A stretch of 64,000 bases of DNA from Lentisphaerota bacterium (GTDB lineage Bacteria > Verrucomicrobiota > Lentisphaeria > Victivallales > Victivallaceae): NCBI GenBank assembly GCA_015061775.1, contig SUVY01000006.1, forward strand, positions 1-64,000. The letters run 5' to 3'. Under the pieces are notes generated by a model, which was not told the DNA's origin, searched no databases, and saw only the letters and a program-made list of their open reading frames with translations. A program made the position numbers and the translations under genes. Below are positions 16,447-25,876 of this stretch, piece after piece (positions within the stretch are counted from its first letter, which is position 1; the number at the start of each line of letters is the position of its first letter).

Positions 16447-17244
16447 ATGCAGCTATTTGATACCCACTTTCATTTTTACGGCGATGTCACTCCGCAGGAG
16501 TACTGTTCCAATATCAAACTCGCCATAGAGCAGTCGCAAACAGATGTGGAACGCCTCTTTCTCAATGCGGTCGGAGCAAATTTCGGTGAGAGTCTGAAAG
16601 CTCAGAGTTTTGCTTCAGCGACAGACGACTGCATATTTTCCTGCGGAGTGCATCCCCACAGCGCAGAGGAGTATCTCGCGGATAGAGCAGATTTCAGCGT
16701 ATTCAGAAACGACTCCAAACTCGCCGCCGTCGGAGAGCTGGGGCTGGATTACTTCTATGATTACAGCGACAAACGCGCCCAGATCAGCGTGTTTGAGGAG
16801 TTTCTCGCTCTTGCCCTCGACTGGAAACTTCCGGCAATAGTGCATATAAGAGATAAAGAATCAGTCTTTGACGCTTACAGCGACGCCTATCAGATACTGA
16901 GCGATTTCTCAGCTTCCGGAGGCCGTTTTGTTGTTCACTGCTTTGCCGGAAATCCCTTCTGGGCAGAAAAATTCCTCGCCCTCGGAGCTTTTTGCGGAGT
17001 GACCGGAATGGTAACTTTCAAAAAAGCGGAAAACATCCGTGAAAACCTCAAGACCATACCGCTCGATCGCTTGCTCATAGAAACAGACAGTCCATATCTT
17101 GCTCCGATTCCCCACCGCGGAAAGGAAAACCATCCCGGTTACCTCGTTTACGTCGCGCGTGAGGCGGCAAAACAGTATGGTGTTTCCACCGAAGACCTCG
17201 CCCAAACCACCACCGCCAACGGCAGAAAGCTCTTCAGCTTTTGA
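16447..17244 (+). CDS. tatD: TatD family metal-dependent hydrolase
   Basis: 265 aa, normal for TatD. H7-F-H9 near the start, E97 in AVGELGLDY, the IVHIRD and VVHCFAG segments, and LLIETDSPYLAPIPHRGKEN supply the metal ligands and the active-site Asp. Family members are 3'-5' exonucleases or deoxyribonucleases acting in DNA repair and RNA or DNA turnover. It is the last gene of the ROK-ftsA-ftsZ-lptF/G run. Its stop codon is followed by hairpin copy D. Confidence 0.9.
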   Translation: MQLFDTHFHFYGDVTPQEYCSNIKLAIEQSQTDVERLFLNAVGANFGESLKAQSFASATDDCIFSCGVHPHSAEEYLADRADFSVFRNDSKLAAVGELGLDYFYDYSDKRAQISVFEEFLALALDWKLPAIVHIRDKESVFDAYSDAYQILSDFSASGGRFVVHCFAGNPFWAEKFLALGAFCGVTGMVTFKKAENIRENLKTIPLDRLLIETDSPYLAPIPHRGKENHPGYLVYVAREAAKQYGVSTEDLAQTTTANGRKLFSF

Positions 17245-17260
17245 TAAGGTTGGAGTATTT

Positions 17261-17357
17261 GGAGTTGGGGAGAGAGCGGAAACTTCTTTTTCCGAAAAAA
17301 GAAGTTTCCGCTCTCCCCCCAAGCCCCCCTCTCACCTTCAAGAAAAACGGAGTTCTT
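17261..17357 (-). repeat. Type 1 palindromic element, copy D
   Basis: Stem 17267-17291 pairs with 17296-17320 (25 positions, one A-C mismatch), loop CCGA. The distal end is TTCAAGAAAAACGGAGTTCT, the reverse complement of the start of copy B. It lies 16 bases past the tatD stop codon. Confidence 0.85.
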
Positions 17358-17414
17358 ATACTGTTATAAATTATAAAGTGGTTTTATTATCTTCCATCGC
17401 AGGGAGCAAAGCCT

Positions 17415-17451
17415 AAAAAAAGAGTCTCTGTCCCCGGTAAGGGCAGAGACT
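17415..17451 (-). terminator. Intrinsic terminator of the DUF4434 gene
   Basis: Read on the minus strand: AGTCTCTGCCC pairs with GGG(A)CAGAGACT, followed by a T-run (17421-17415). It lies 24 bases past the DUF4434 stop codon. Confidence 0.75.
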
Positions 17452-17474
17452 GTGAAATGGGCGAAACTTCGGCT

Positions 17475-18383
17475 TCAGAGTTCCTGAATGTATTCCATAT
17501 AGCGGTCAAACAATCCATGCGCCGAGGAGTACATACTGTGCGGGCTCATAAAGTGTGAAAATTCAAAGGTTATAGCCTTGTCAACCTGAGCCTTGCGCGC
17601 CGCTTCCAGCTTCAAGCGCATTTTTTCCCATTTAATCGGCAGGAAATTGATGGGCATATCGCGGTCGAAACTTTCGCAATTAGTCCAGCTTTTCATATTG
17701 TAACGATCAGCCAGTTCCTTATTGAGGTAGAGGTAATCGAGCAGCTCCTCGTAATCGCAATGGCCATCCTGGAACGCCAGAATATCAACCGCTCCCTTGA
17801 TACCTGAAAGTATTTCGTCCCAATCCTTCTCATGCTGAGCTATCGTTATCGGATTGTCAGGAAATGCCTTGACTCCCGCGATATACGGGGAAATCATGGT
17901 CGGAAGTCCGCCTGAAAGCTCTTTGACGAACTGTCCCAGTCCGGCATAAAGGGGAATGATTCCCGTATATGCACGGGACACTTCGCAATTCAAATACCAG
18001 CCTCCGAAACTGGAGTATTTTCCATAACGTTTATACACCTCTTCAGCAACAAACTTGGATATATCCAGCTCTTTGCGGCAGTCGTTCTGCATCCAGTATT
18101 TGCCTGAATCATACAATCCGAAGTAAAAAGTCATGCCGTATTTTTCCGCCAGACGCAGAAACATATCCACCAGATCCACCGGAGGACAGTAGCAGTTCAT
18201 TGTTTTCATGAGATATTCGGAGGGATAGGTCATAAAACGTTTATGACCGCAGCGAATCAATATAACTGTATCGATTTGCGCCTCTTTCATGGCTATAAAG
18301 TCGCGTTCCCACTCTTTTTCTCCCCAGTTCTGGTGAGGAATATCGTGGCTGATTTCGTCGAGAAATGTTCCTGTAATTTTCAT
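17475..18383 (-). CDS. DUF4434-like TIM-barrel protein
   Basis: 302 aa. The pattern (ITGTFLDEISHDIPHQNWGEKEWERDFIAMKEAQIDTVI, then YGMTFYFGLYDSGKYW, GGWYLNCEVSRAY and DILAFQDGH) matches DUF4434 proteins, a TIM-barrel family related to glycoside hydrolases and common beside carbohydrate genes. E144-type acidic residues at strand ends (NCEVS, FQDGH, NCESF) could be catalytic, but no activity is established for the family. There is no signal peptide. The gene follows the GH38 mannosidase gene after 45 bases and ends at a clear terminator, so it likely works in the same glycan pathway. Confidence 0.7.
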   Translation of the reverse strand: MKITGTFLDEISHDIPHQNWGEKEWERDFIAMKEAQIDTVILIRCGHKRFMTYPSEYLMKTMNCYCPPVDLVDMFLRLAEKYGMTFYFGLYDSGKYWMQNDCRKELDISKFVAEEVYKRYGKYSSFGGWYLNCEVSRAYTGIIPLYAGLGQFVKELSGGLPTMISPYIAGVKAFPDNPITIAQHEKDWDEILSGIKGAVDILAFQDGHCDYEELLDYLYLNKELADRYNMKSWTNCESFDRDMPINFLPIKWEKMRLKLEAARKAQVDKAITFEFSHFMSPHSMYSSAHGLFDRYMEYIQEL

Positions 18384-18428
18384 AATGAAGCATTTGAAAG
18401 TTGGTGTTGATATTATATCGTTCTTTGT

Positions 18429-20513
18429 TTAAAACTCTTCATATTTGCTTTTGCATCCGAGGGTAACTTCGCTGAAAAATATCGGACTTGCGTTTTCATT
18501 CCGCAGCTGCATGATGTTTTGGGCATCGAAGCTGTCAAGCAGGGAGACTTTCAGGCGGTACTCATTTACTCCTGTGCCGCTTACGTTATATATGTGATTG
18601 GCAGGTATCACCTTGGGGTCGTGATGAGAGTATATGGGAGTCCGCAGCAGGGTCAGACGGATTTTGCCATCCGGCTGAACGTCACAGGCAGAGAAGTTTC
18701 CTGTAATCGCCAGACATTTGCCTGATTTGAGTGTCAGGACTGTTGCCCCCTGAACAGGGTACTCTTTGCCGTTGCAGCTCCGCTGGATAAATGCTCCGGG
18801 AACGGCATCCTGTCTTGCTGAGACTGGCTCAGAAGGAGTGAATTCGAGCTTTATCAACTGCTGCTGGGCGAGCCAGTTTATGCGGATGAAAAGATCGGTC
18901 TGATTGATATCGGCATAGTTGCGGCAGATCTCCTGAATCCTTCCCTCTTTGGAAGAGAAAGTTTTGACCGTATCCTGAAAAAGATGACCGCTGTTTGTGA
19001 CAAAAGTGTTATCCAGCTCAGGCTCGCTGCCTCCCTGCGACGGATAACGGTCAACGCTGTGGCTCCAGGTGTCGGTAAGATCCTGATAGACCATATAGCG
19101 GTGAGATGCTCCGGCAAAGGCGGGAGTTGTAAATTCTCCGTTGCCCTCTTTGCACTCCCTGATGGTTATTATTCTACTCTGACGTGAAGGAATATCAAGT
19201 TTAAGAGCGAAGCGGCGCAGGGACATGGCGCACTCGCAAGCTATTTCCTGACTTGGAACGCGTATGTTGTTTTCATCATAGAACTCGTATTTTCTGCCCA
19301 GAGCGGGAGTCCAGTTGTATCCCAGCCACGGCTCACACTCAACAAAACCTCTGAAATCCAAATCAGACAGGTTATCAAATACCAGCTGCTGATATTTGCA
19401 GGGGGCTATTGAGTTGTTTCTCTGTTTGATGATCGGCTCTATGATTTCATTTGCGGTACTGCGGCAGGCTCCGAGGTCATCGAAGATATCCTGATACGCC
19501 GACTTGACCGAGGTTCCGGGAAGAACATCGTGGAATGTTGCCAAAAAGAGCTTTTCCCAGCAGCTGCTGAGCTTAATTTTCTCCTCTTTCACATCGGCAT
19601 AAGAGCTGTAAGTATCGAGGCAGTTTTCGGCATATTTGAGCAGATTTTCGCTTGTACGCACTCCCTCTTTGATCTCTCTTATCGCGGAGTAGCATCCGAC
19701 GGCGTGGTGCTGCAACTCATTGTTCCAAACCGGCTTTTCGACATCTTTTACAGCCTCAAAGTAATCATCAGGAGTACTGAATTTGAGTTTGCATCCCGGG
19801 ATGATATCAGGATTATCCAGCAGAAACTCTATCTCTTTTGCCACCGGGCCGCCGCCGTGGTTTCCCACGCCTGCAAATCCCATGAGGTGCTGCATACCGG
19901 GAGCAGTTTCTCCGAGGCTCTCTTCAAAATTGCGTTTTATTCCTTCTCTGAGATCCGGACCAACTGAACAGTATGCTCCTGTGAGGCGATAGGTGTTGAG
20001 CTTGCCGCCATTGGCACCGTGCCACTCGAAGAGGTTGCCGGGCAGAGGCAGGACGGCGTTTTCCGGTCTTGACATAACGTAGTTTTCCATTCCGCAGGCG
20101 TTCCAGATGTCAGGAATGGTTGCCGCATGGCCGAAGCTGTCAAGGTTGAATCCGGTCTTAACACGGAATCCGAAACGTTTTTCAAAGTAGTTCTGGGCAA
20201 ACTCTCCCTGACGGAGGAGGGTTTCCGCTTGCGGAAGGTTGCAGTCGGGCTGGATGTAGAAGCCTCCTGTAACGTGCCAACGGCGGTTTTCAATATGCTT
20301 TGCTACCCTGCGGAATACTTCAGGAGCACATTTTTCGATGGTTTGATAGAACCACGCCTCTCCGCGGGTGATGAGGATTTCAGGGTAACGGTCAAGCAGG
20401 TCGCATCCGGTGCGTGCGGTCGCTATTACTTCATCTATTCCCTGCGTTCTTCGCCATGACCAAACAGGATCAAGGTGTGAGTTGAGGATTATATGTATAG
20501 TCTTTTCAGTCAT
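18429..20513 (-). CDS. GH38 alpha-mannosidase
   Basis: 694 aa from the ATG at 20513; an upstream TTG start would add 17 residues and is less likely. The zinc site opens with H13-L-D15-P-V-W, and D125 in FNLDSFGHA is the probable nucleophile, as in GH38 (canonical P-D-x-F-G). LATFHDVLPGTS in the middle is also typical. A C-terminal beta domain completes the family layout. The enzyme should remove terminal alpha-mannose from N-glycan-like or mannan fragments. No signal peptide, so it acts on imported oligosaccharides. It is next to a DUF4434 gene, and a sialidase-like gene lies 2.5 kb upstream on the same strand. Confidence 0.88.
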   Translation of the reverse strand: MTEKTIHIILNSHLDPVWSWRRTQGIDEVIATARTGCDLLDRYPEILITRGEAWFYQTIEKCAPEVFRRVAKHIENRRWHVTGGFYIQPDCNLPQAETLLRQGEFAQNYFEKRFGFRVKTGFNLDSFGHAATIPDIWNACGMENYVMSRPENAVLPLPGNLFEWHGANGGKLNTYRLTGAYCSVGPDLREGIKRNFEESLGETAPGMQHLMGFAGVGNHGGGPVAKEIEFLLDNPDIIPGCKLKFSTPDDYFEAVKDVEKPVWNNELQHHAVGCYSAIREIKEGVRTSENLLKYAENCLDTYSSYADVKEEKIKLSSCWEKLFLATFHDVLPGTSVKSAYQDIFDDLGACRSTANEIIEPIIKQRNNSIAPCKYQQLVFDNLSDLDFRGFVECEPWLGYNWTPALGRKYEFYDENNIRVPSQEIACECAMSLRRFALKLDIPSRQSRIITIRECKEGNGEFTTPAFAGASHRYMVYQDLTDTWSHSVDRYPSQGGSEPELDNTFVTNSGHLFQDTVKTFSSKEGRIQEICRNYADINQTDLFIRINWLAQQQLIKLEFTPSEPVSARQDAVPGAFIQRSCNGKEYPVQGATVLTLKSGKCLAITGNFSACDVQPDGKIRLTLLRTPIYSHHDPKVIPANHIYNVSGTGVNEYRLKVSLLDSFDAQNIMQLRNENASPIFFSEVTLGCKSKYEEF

Positions 20514-20605
20514 GGTTTCGCTTATCCGGATAATTATTGGGAGTATTGCTGCTTGAGATGTCAATCATTCAGGCGGTGCGTGCCTGAATGAGAAAACAGT
20601 TGATT

Positions 20606-21679
20606 TCAACCCAGAAACGGAACTTTCACGATTCCGGGAAGCCGTGCGAAAGAGTCGGCATCGTGCGAGATGAATTCATTTCTTATAAAGCTGTGGAAAC
20701 CGATTCCGGCGACCATGGCGGCGTTATCTGTGCAGTATTTGGGCGGAGCGATACGCACTTTGACTCCTTTGGGAGCTTTTTCTGTGATAAGCTGTCTCAG
20801 GAGCTTGTTGCATGCGACTCCTCCGGCGAGGACAATCTGTTTTACGTTGAAGTCCTTCGCGGCGAGCATGGTCTTGCGGGTGAGAGTATCGACGACCGCC
20901 ATCTGATAGGAGGCGACAGTATCATAAAGCAGGGAGTCTTTGATGTTTTTGACTCCGCCGAGCCTCTGGGTGTGGTAGAGCAGCGCGGTTTTGATTCCGC
21001 TGAAGCTGAAGTTGTAACGGTGTTCTGGGGCGAGGGGTTTGCCTGCGCCTCCGGTGAGGGGGCGCGGAAAATTGTAGGCTTCGGGATCTCCGTTTTCCGC
21101 GACTTTGGAGATGATGGGACCTCCGGGATATCCGAGATCGAGCAGTTTGCTGCCTTTGTCGAGGGCCTCTCCGGCGGCATCGTCGATGGTGCATCCGAGC
21201 TGCCGGGCGGTTCCGTCCTCGCTGACGAGAACGAGGGAGGTGTGGCCTCCTGAAACGACCAGAGCGAGCAAGGGATAGCCTGCGGGATCGGTGAGTTCCT
21301 CAGCTGTTCCGTCGAGGAAAGCTCCGTAGATATGCGCCATAAAGTGGTTCACACCGACCAGCGGAACGTTGAGGTTTGAAGCAAGTCCCTTGGCATACGA
21401 CAGGCCGACCAGGAGCGCGGGAATAAGTCCCGGCCCCTGAGTTACGGCGACACAGTCGATATCAGACGCGGAAACTCCAGCCTGGTCAAGAGCCTGAGAC
21501 ACAACGGGATCGAGAGCTTTCAAATGCTCCCTTGCCGCGAGCTCAGGAACCACTCCGCCGAGTTTGGCATGGATGGCGATCTGGCTTGCAACGGCAGATG
21601 AGAGGACTTCAAAACCGTCTTTGACGATGGCGCATGCGGTCTCGTCACAGCTGCTTTCAATTCCGAGTATCAGGCTCAT
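20606..21679 (-). CDS. tsaD: tRNA N6-threonylcarbamoyltransferase TsaD
   Basis: 357 aa. It attaches the threonylcarbamoyl group to A37 of ANN-reading tRNAs with TsaB, TsaE and TsaC. H112-F-M-A-H116 is the metal-binding pair (H111/H115 in E. coli). The start LGIESSCDETACAIV, VVSGGHTSLV, and QIVLAGGVACNKLLR are all family motifs. Length and order are normal. It is 17 bases downstream of the DUF1015 gene, so likely co-transcribed with it. The gap of 92 bases to the GH38 gene may hold the next promoter. Confidence 0.95.
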   Translation of the reverse strand: MSLILGIESSCDETACAIVKDGFEVLSSAVASQIAIHAKLGGVVPELAAREHLKALDPVVSQALDQAGVSASDIDCVAVTQGPGLIPALLVGLSYAKGLASNLNVPLVGVNHFMAHIYGAFLDGTAEELTDPAGYPLLALVVSGGHTSLVLVSEDGTARQLGCTIDDAAGEALDKGSKLLDLGYPGGPIISKVAENGDPEAYNFPRPLTGGAGKPLAPEHRYNFSFSGIKTALLYHTQRLGGVKNIKDSLLYDTVASYQMAVVDTLTRKTMLAAKDFNVKQIVLAGGVACNKLLRQLITEKAPKGVKVRIAPPKYCTDNAAMVAGIGFHSFIRNEFISHDADSFARLPGIVKVPFLG

Positions 21680-21696
21680 GGTGTATCAGATTCCGT

Positions 21697-22929
21697 TCAG
21701 AAGTTGTGTGAAACGAGTCCGTCGCGGAGTTTGGGCTCGAACCAGGTGGATTTGGGAGGCATGATCTCTCCGGCATCTGCGATAGCCATAAGCTGATCGA
21801 CGGTGACGGCGGGCATGGAAAACGCTACGGCGTACTTTCCGGAGTTGACCAGTTTTTCAAGTTCCTGAGTTCCGCGGATACCGCCGATAAAGTCGATATC
21901 CTTGCTGGTGCGGGGGTCGGCGATGTTGAGCATGGGAGCGAGGACGAATTCCTGGAGATAGCTGACATCGAGACTTCCGATGACTCCGAGTGCGGCTATA
22001 TCGAATTTGGGAACAGCCTTTTTCCAGACTCCGGAGAGATAGAACTTGAACTCTCCGGGAGCGTATGCGTATGCGTCATCAGTTGAGGTGATCTCGAACT
22101 TCTCGCTGAGCTTGGAAACAAACTCCTCTTCGCTCATACCGTTGAGGCTCTTTACCACGCGGTTGTAGGGCATGATGGCGAGCTGCTTGGCGGGAAACGC
22201 CACGGCGAGGAAGAAGTTGTAGTCCTCTTTTCCGGTATGGGCGGGATTTTTGGGAGCGCACTCTTTGGCAGTACGCGCCGCCGCCGCGCTGCGGTGGTGA
22301 CCGTCTGCGATGTAGAAGACGGGAACCTCGGTGCTGAAAAGTTCAGAGAGTTCGCAGCTCTTTGCCTCATCGACTCTCCAGAGAGTGTGACGGATGCCGT
22401 CCGGAGCGACAAAGTTGAAGAGCGGAGCGTTCTTTGTCTCGGACTCCACGAGGGCGTCGATCTTGTTTGAGTCGCGGTAGGTGAAGAAGGCGGGGCCGGT
22501 ATGGGAGCGCAGAGTCATGACGTGACGGGTGCGGTCATCCTCTTTGTCGGCGCGGGTCTTCTCATGTTTCTTGATGATGCCTGCCTGATATTCGGAAGCG
22601 GAAGCGGCTCCGATGACTCCGGTCTGGACGCGGCCGTTCATCTCGAGCTGATAGATATAGAGGTGCTCTTTCTCATCGAGCTTGAGCGGAGCCTCAGCGC
22701 AGAGTTTGTCGAAAGCAGTTTTTGCCTGAGCGTAAACGCTGTCATCGTGCAGGTCTATTCCGGGAGTCATATCGATTTCCGGGCGGGAGACGTGCAGGAA
22801 GCTCAGGGGATTGCCCTTGGCGAGCTCGGCAGCCTCTTCGGTGTTGACTACATCGTAAGGAACAGCTGAGACCAGAGCCGCCTTTTCGGGCTCGGGAAGC
22901 AGACCGTGAAACGCAAGAAATTGTGCCAT
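21697..22929 (-). CDS. DUF1015 family protein
   Basis: 410 aa. It matches DUF1015 proteins: PYDVVNTEEA near residue 24, IKKHEKTRADKEDDRTRH near 120, and YIADGHHRSAAA near 205, which are the most conserved blocks. The combination of K-x-x-x-K/R and D-G-H-H-R resembles the SerK/ParB-like nucleotide-binding fold, so a kinase or nucleotide-dependent activity is possible. That is inference, because no function is settled. It has an AAAGGAG ribosome site and heads a tsaD-containing pair. Confidence 0.8.
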   Translation of the reverse strand: MAQFLAFHGLLPEPEKAALVSAVPYDVVNTEEAAELAKGNPLSFLHVSRPEIDMTPGIDLHDDSVYAQAKTAFDKLCAEAPLKLDEKEHLYIYQLEMNGRVQTGVIGAASASEYQAGIIKKHEKTRADKEDDRTRHVMTLRSHTGPAFFTYRDSNKIDALVESETKNAPLFNFVAPDGIRHTLWRVDEAKSCELSELFSTEVPVFYIADGHHRSAAAARTAKECAPKNPAHTGKEDYNFFLAVAFPAKQLAIMPYNRVVKSLNGMSEEEFVSKLSEKFEITSTDDAYAYAPGEFKFYLSGVWKKAVPKFDIAALGVIGSLDVSYLQEFVLAPMLNIADPRTSKDIDFIGGIRGTQELEKLVNSGKYAVAFSMPAVTVDQLMAIADAGEIMPPKSTWFEPKLRDGLVSHNF

Positions 22930-22988
22930 AATAAAAAACTCCTTTAAAAAGTTATGTTGTTCTGCAATAATATATCACCAAATTGGCG

Positions 22989-24296
22989 TCAAGGCAAATG
23001 AACTGTTATCTTGCGGCAGAGAATACTTTTGCGTTTTACTCCTGCGGAGTCCGGATAGTAGAAGTCGCTGTAAAAAAGCATTGCGGAGTTGTCATCGAGC
23101 ATGAGCAGTTCAGGATTGTTGCAGGCTCCGTCCCACTGGTGGAAAGTCGGAGTGTCGATTTTTATATTCGCAAGGTGGCTGCGGTCTTCCGGAGTCATCA
23201 CTACGACGGGATCGCTCCAGACGCTTCCTGATTTGTCGCATGAGCCCTGGATAAAGATTCCGGGGCGGGCGTAGCAGATGAGAGTTGCTCCGCAGGCGAG
23301 GCGGCAGAGGCGCGGAAGTATTCCGGTATGGGCGAATACGGCGGGCTTGCTCCAAGTCCTGCCCATATCAGTTGAGCGCGACATATACATCGGAGCCCAC
23401 TCCCAGGTGGTCGAACCGTACCATGCGGAGCGGAAAAACCATACCATCGAGCCGTCTGGCATAAATTCAAAGTCGCTGTCGCTGAAACCTCCGCTCAGGT
23501 AGGGGTATTCGTCTCCGTCGGCGGGGTATTCCATGTGCGCGTGGAGCATCCAATTCATGCCCTCATCGTCCGAGCGGAACATCTCTGCCGAGTAATATGG
23601 ACTGTATTGACCGTTTTTGGGGTTGAGGTGCCCCTCTCCGGAGTAAGTTGAGAGCCACAAAGCTCCGTCCGGGCCGCGTTTGACAGGACCGCGCGGAAAG
23701 ATTGGTTTGAGTATATTGTCGAACTTTTTGCTGCTGAATACGACGCGCGTGAGATACGGCCAATTTACGTTGACGAATATCTCTTCCGGAGTGTCTGCCC
23801 CCGCCTTGATGAGCTTGGCTCTCCATACTTTTGCCGCAAGGCTCGGAGGAAGCCGGTCGGCGTTGTAGGCTTTTATAGTGGTGCTGCCTCCCCACCACGC
23901 GGTTATTCCGTCAGGCAGCGGAAGCGTTCCCTCTTCGGCGCGCTTTGATGTGTCGTAGCCGGGAGTGCGCATAGCAAAGGGAGGCTCTTTGTAATTGCTG
24001 ACTGAAAACCCCGACTCCGGAGGAAAATAGAGCCGGTCGCCATTGGCGAGAAGCGTTCCGCACTCAGCGTCGATCGAGGGGTCGGTTTCGGAGAAACTTT
24101 CTCCGTTATCTGAGCTCACGAACCAGCGGTTTGTGTTGCCGAAGCTTTTGATATCGTCGGCGGAGACATGCACCGCTACGGCTATTCTTCCGTCCGCGAG
24201 GCGGTAGGGGTGCGGAAATTGATATGCTCCCCAGGGATCCTCCTCAGGAGTCATTCCCTGAACGATGAGCAGCTCTTTTCCGACTTCGATTTTCAT
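22989..24296 (-). CDS. Sialidase-like (BNR repeat) protein
   Basis: 435 aa. Three Asp-box motifs (SSDNGESF, SDDEGMNW and STDMGRTW) mark a six-bladed sialidase/neuraminidase-type beta-propeller. The protein has no signal peptide, and the arginine triad of true sialidases was not mapped with confidence, so it could be a sialidase, another propeller hydrolase or a binding protein. The C-terminal half carries QWDGACNNPELL and a Tyr-rich strand (MLFYSDFYYPDS), compatible with an active-site Tyr. It starts 4 bases after the mraY stop codon, which is an unusual neighbour for a peptidoglycan gene. Confidence 0.75.
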   Translation of the reverse strand: MKIEVGKELLIVQGMTPEEDPWGAYQFPHPYRLADGRIAVAVHVSADDIKSFGNTNRWFVSSDNGESFSETDPSIDAECGTLLANGDRLYFPPESGFSVSNYKEPPFAMRTPGYDTSKRAEEGTLPLPDGITAWWGGSTTIKAYNADRLPPSLAAKVWRAKLIKAGADTPEEIFVNVNWPYLTRVVFSSKKFDNILKPIFPRGPVKRGPDGALWLSTYSGEGHLNPKNGQYSPYYSAEMFRSDDEGMNWMLHAHMEYPADGDEYPYLSGGFSDSDFEFMPDGSMVWFFRSAWYGSTTWEWAPMYMSRSTDMGRTWSKPAVFAHTGILPRLCRLACGATLICYARPGIFIQGSCDKSGSVWSDPVVVMTPEDRSHLANIKIDTPTFHQWDGACNNPELLMLDDNSAMLFYSDFYYPDSAGVKRKSILCRKITVHLP

Positions 24297-24300
24297 TGCG

Positions 24301-25392
24301 TTACCTGAGCTTCAATGTCGCAAGTGCCAAGAGAGCGCAGACTCCGGAAATGATCCAGAAACGGACCACTATCTGGGTCTCCGTCCAGTTGAGACGCTCG
24401 AAGTGGTGGTGGATCGGAGTGCAGAGGAAAACCCGCTTGCCGAAGAGACGGAAACTTGCCACCTGGATCATGACGCTGACGGCTTCGATAACGAACACGC
24501 TTCCGACCAGAAGCAGCAGGAGCTCCTGACGGGTGATGACTGCGAGCATACCGAGCGCGCCTCCGAGAGCGAGACTTCCGGTATCGCCCATAAACATCGA
24601 GGCAGGGTGGCAGTTGTGCCAGAGAAAACCGATGCAGGCGCCTCCGAGAGCGGCTGAGAAGACCACAGCTTCAGAGATATCCGGAACATAGGGGATATTG
24701 AGGTAATTGGCGAATATCTTGTGGCCCATAAGGTAGGCGAAAGTCGCATAAGTGAGAGCCGAAAAGATGGTGCAGCCTGAGGCAAGTCCGTCTTTGCCGT
24801 CGGTGAGGTTCACGGCGTTGCTCGCTCCGACGATGACCAGGAGCTCAAAAATCAGTACCCACCAGCCGCGGCAGACCGGAGTCTTGGCGAAAGGAACCAT
24901 GAAATCCAGCAGGCTTTCACGCAGGTGCGGAACCTGCATGAGCGACGCAAGAACCAGAGCCGCAACAATGGTTTGAAGAATCAGTTTGCAGCGTCCGGAT
25001 ATTCCGTCGCGGTTCTTTTTGACCACTTTGCAGTAGTCGTCGATAAATCCAATGGCGCAGAAGAGAAACACTCCCATAAGCAGAGAGAGGGAGATGCCGG
25101 AAGAGAGGTCGTTCCAGAGCAGACCTGAAATGATGATCGCTCCGACAATCAGGATGCCGCCCATACAGGGAGTGCGGGACTTCTCTTTGTCGATGAACTC
25201 CACAGGAACCAGCCCCTCAAGACGCTCGGCTGAACGGACGTTGAGGTTGCTCAGATAGCGCGCAAACTGCTTGCCGAACAGAAGGACGATGAGAAATGCC
25301 GTCAGAGCCGCTCCGCCAGCACGGAACGTAACATAGTCAAACAAACGCAGAACACCTACGGAATACTTCAACTCCGACAACAAATACAACAT
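24301..25392 (-). CDS. mraY: Phospho-N-acetylmuramoyl-pentapeptide transferase MraY
   Basis: 363 aa, normal length, about ten membrane segments. It makes lipid I at the inner membrane, the first membrane step of peptidoglycan synthesis. Family motifs are TPCMGGI (75-81), GFIDD (115-119), N195-L-T-D-G-K-D-G-L-A with the catalytic acidic residues D198 and D201, and CTPIHHHFE near the C-terminus. Instead of sitting in a full mra-mur cluster it lies alone, followed by a sialidase-like gene. It has a strong AGGAGGTG ribosome site, and hairpin copy E lies about 50 bases upstream. Confidence 0.95.
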   Translation of the reverse strand: MLYLLSELKYSVGVLRLFDYVTFRAGGAALTAFLIVLLFGKQFARYLSNLNVRSAERLEGLVPVEFIDKEKSRTPCMGGILIVGAIIISGLLWNDLSSGISLSLLMGVFLFCAIGFIDDYCKVVKKNRDGISGRCKLILQTIVAALVLASLMQVPHLRESLLDFMVPFAKTPVCRGWWVLIFELLVIVGASNAVNLTDGKDGLASGCTIFSALTYATFAYLMGHKIFANYLNIPYVPDISEAVVFSAALGGACIGFLWHNCHPASMFMGDTGSLALGGALGMLAVITRQELLLLLVGSVFVIEAVSVMIQVASFRLFGKRVFLCTPIHHHFERLNWTETQIVVRFWIISGVCALLALATLKLR

Positions 25393-25442
25393 CGCAACAC
25401 CTCCTGTTATTTAAAATTGTTAGAATTCTTTTTGCTTGTGAT

Positions 25443-25535
25443 AAGGGGATTGTTTCTTGGGGATGGGGAAAACTTCTTTTCACGGGAAAAGAAGTTTTCC
25501 CCTTCCCCAAACCCCAACCCTTTTCAAGAAAAGCG
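25443..25535 (-). repeat. Type 1 palindromic element, copy E
   Basis: Stem 25459-25481 pairs with 25486-25508 (23 positions, one T-T mismatch), loop ACGG. The distal flank TTTTCAAGAAAAGCG matches the other copies. Unlike them it lies upstream of the gene beside it (mraY). Confidence 0.85.
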
Positions 25536-25876
25536 GGATACTTTTTTTCCCTCGGTGGGGTGGTTAGTCCCATCCGGGAAAAGCGGGATACTTAGCTGGT
25601 GCTGCTCTGCGCGGGAAAGTGACGGATAATGACGGAAAACGGCGTCACTTCCGCGTGGAAACAACTGTTGCGGCAAAAAGCAAAAGCACCAGAAAAAAGC
25701 AGCGGTACACAAGTGTACCGCAGATAAGTTGTAATATACTTATCCCTGTGACAGGGAAAAAGTTGTGTGTGTCCGGCATCTGACTTTCCGGCTGACTTAT
25801 ATATCTGCGCCGATCATCGGCGTTTTCTCAGTCAGCCATTCCGTTGAATGCCACGCCCCGACTGTCTGTGCTTTTC
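25536..25876. other. Gene-free stretch with several small repeats
   Basis: No gene is supported. It holds a 15-bp direct repeat (GAAAAGCGGGATACT at 25528-25542, spanning the element border, and at 25578-25592), a 9-bp palindrome GCGGTACAC-AA-GTGTACCGC (25702-25721), a 7-bp palindrome (25808-25822, CGCCGAT-C-ATCGGCG), and a 49-bp tandem shift of the lipoprotein 3' end (see 25823-25897). Confidence 0.6.

Noticed and set aside
15132-16448. A 438-aa open frame on the minus strand opposite lptF/G
   Set aside because: The plus-strand protein is a clear LptF/G with membrane segments; the opposite frame is a codon-bias shadow with no motif.
20514-20564. TTG start 17 codons upstream for the GH38 gene
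   Set aside because: The family start H-x-D lies just after the ATG at 20513, and the extension is a hydrophobic stretch without charge or an SD site.
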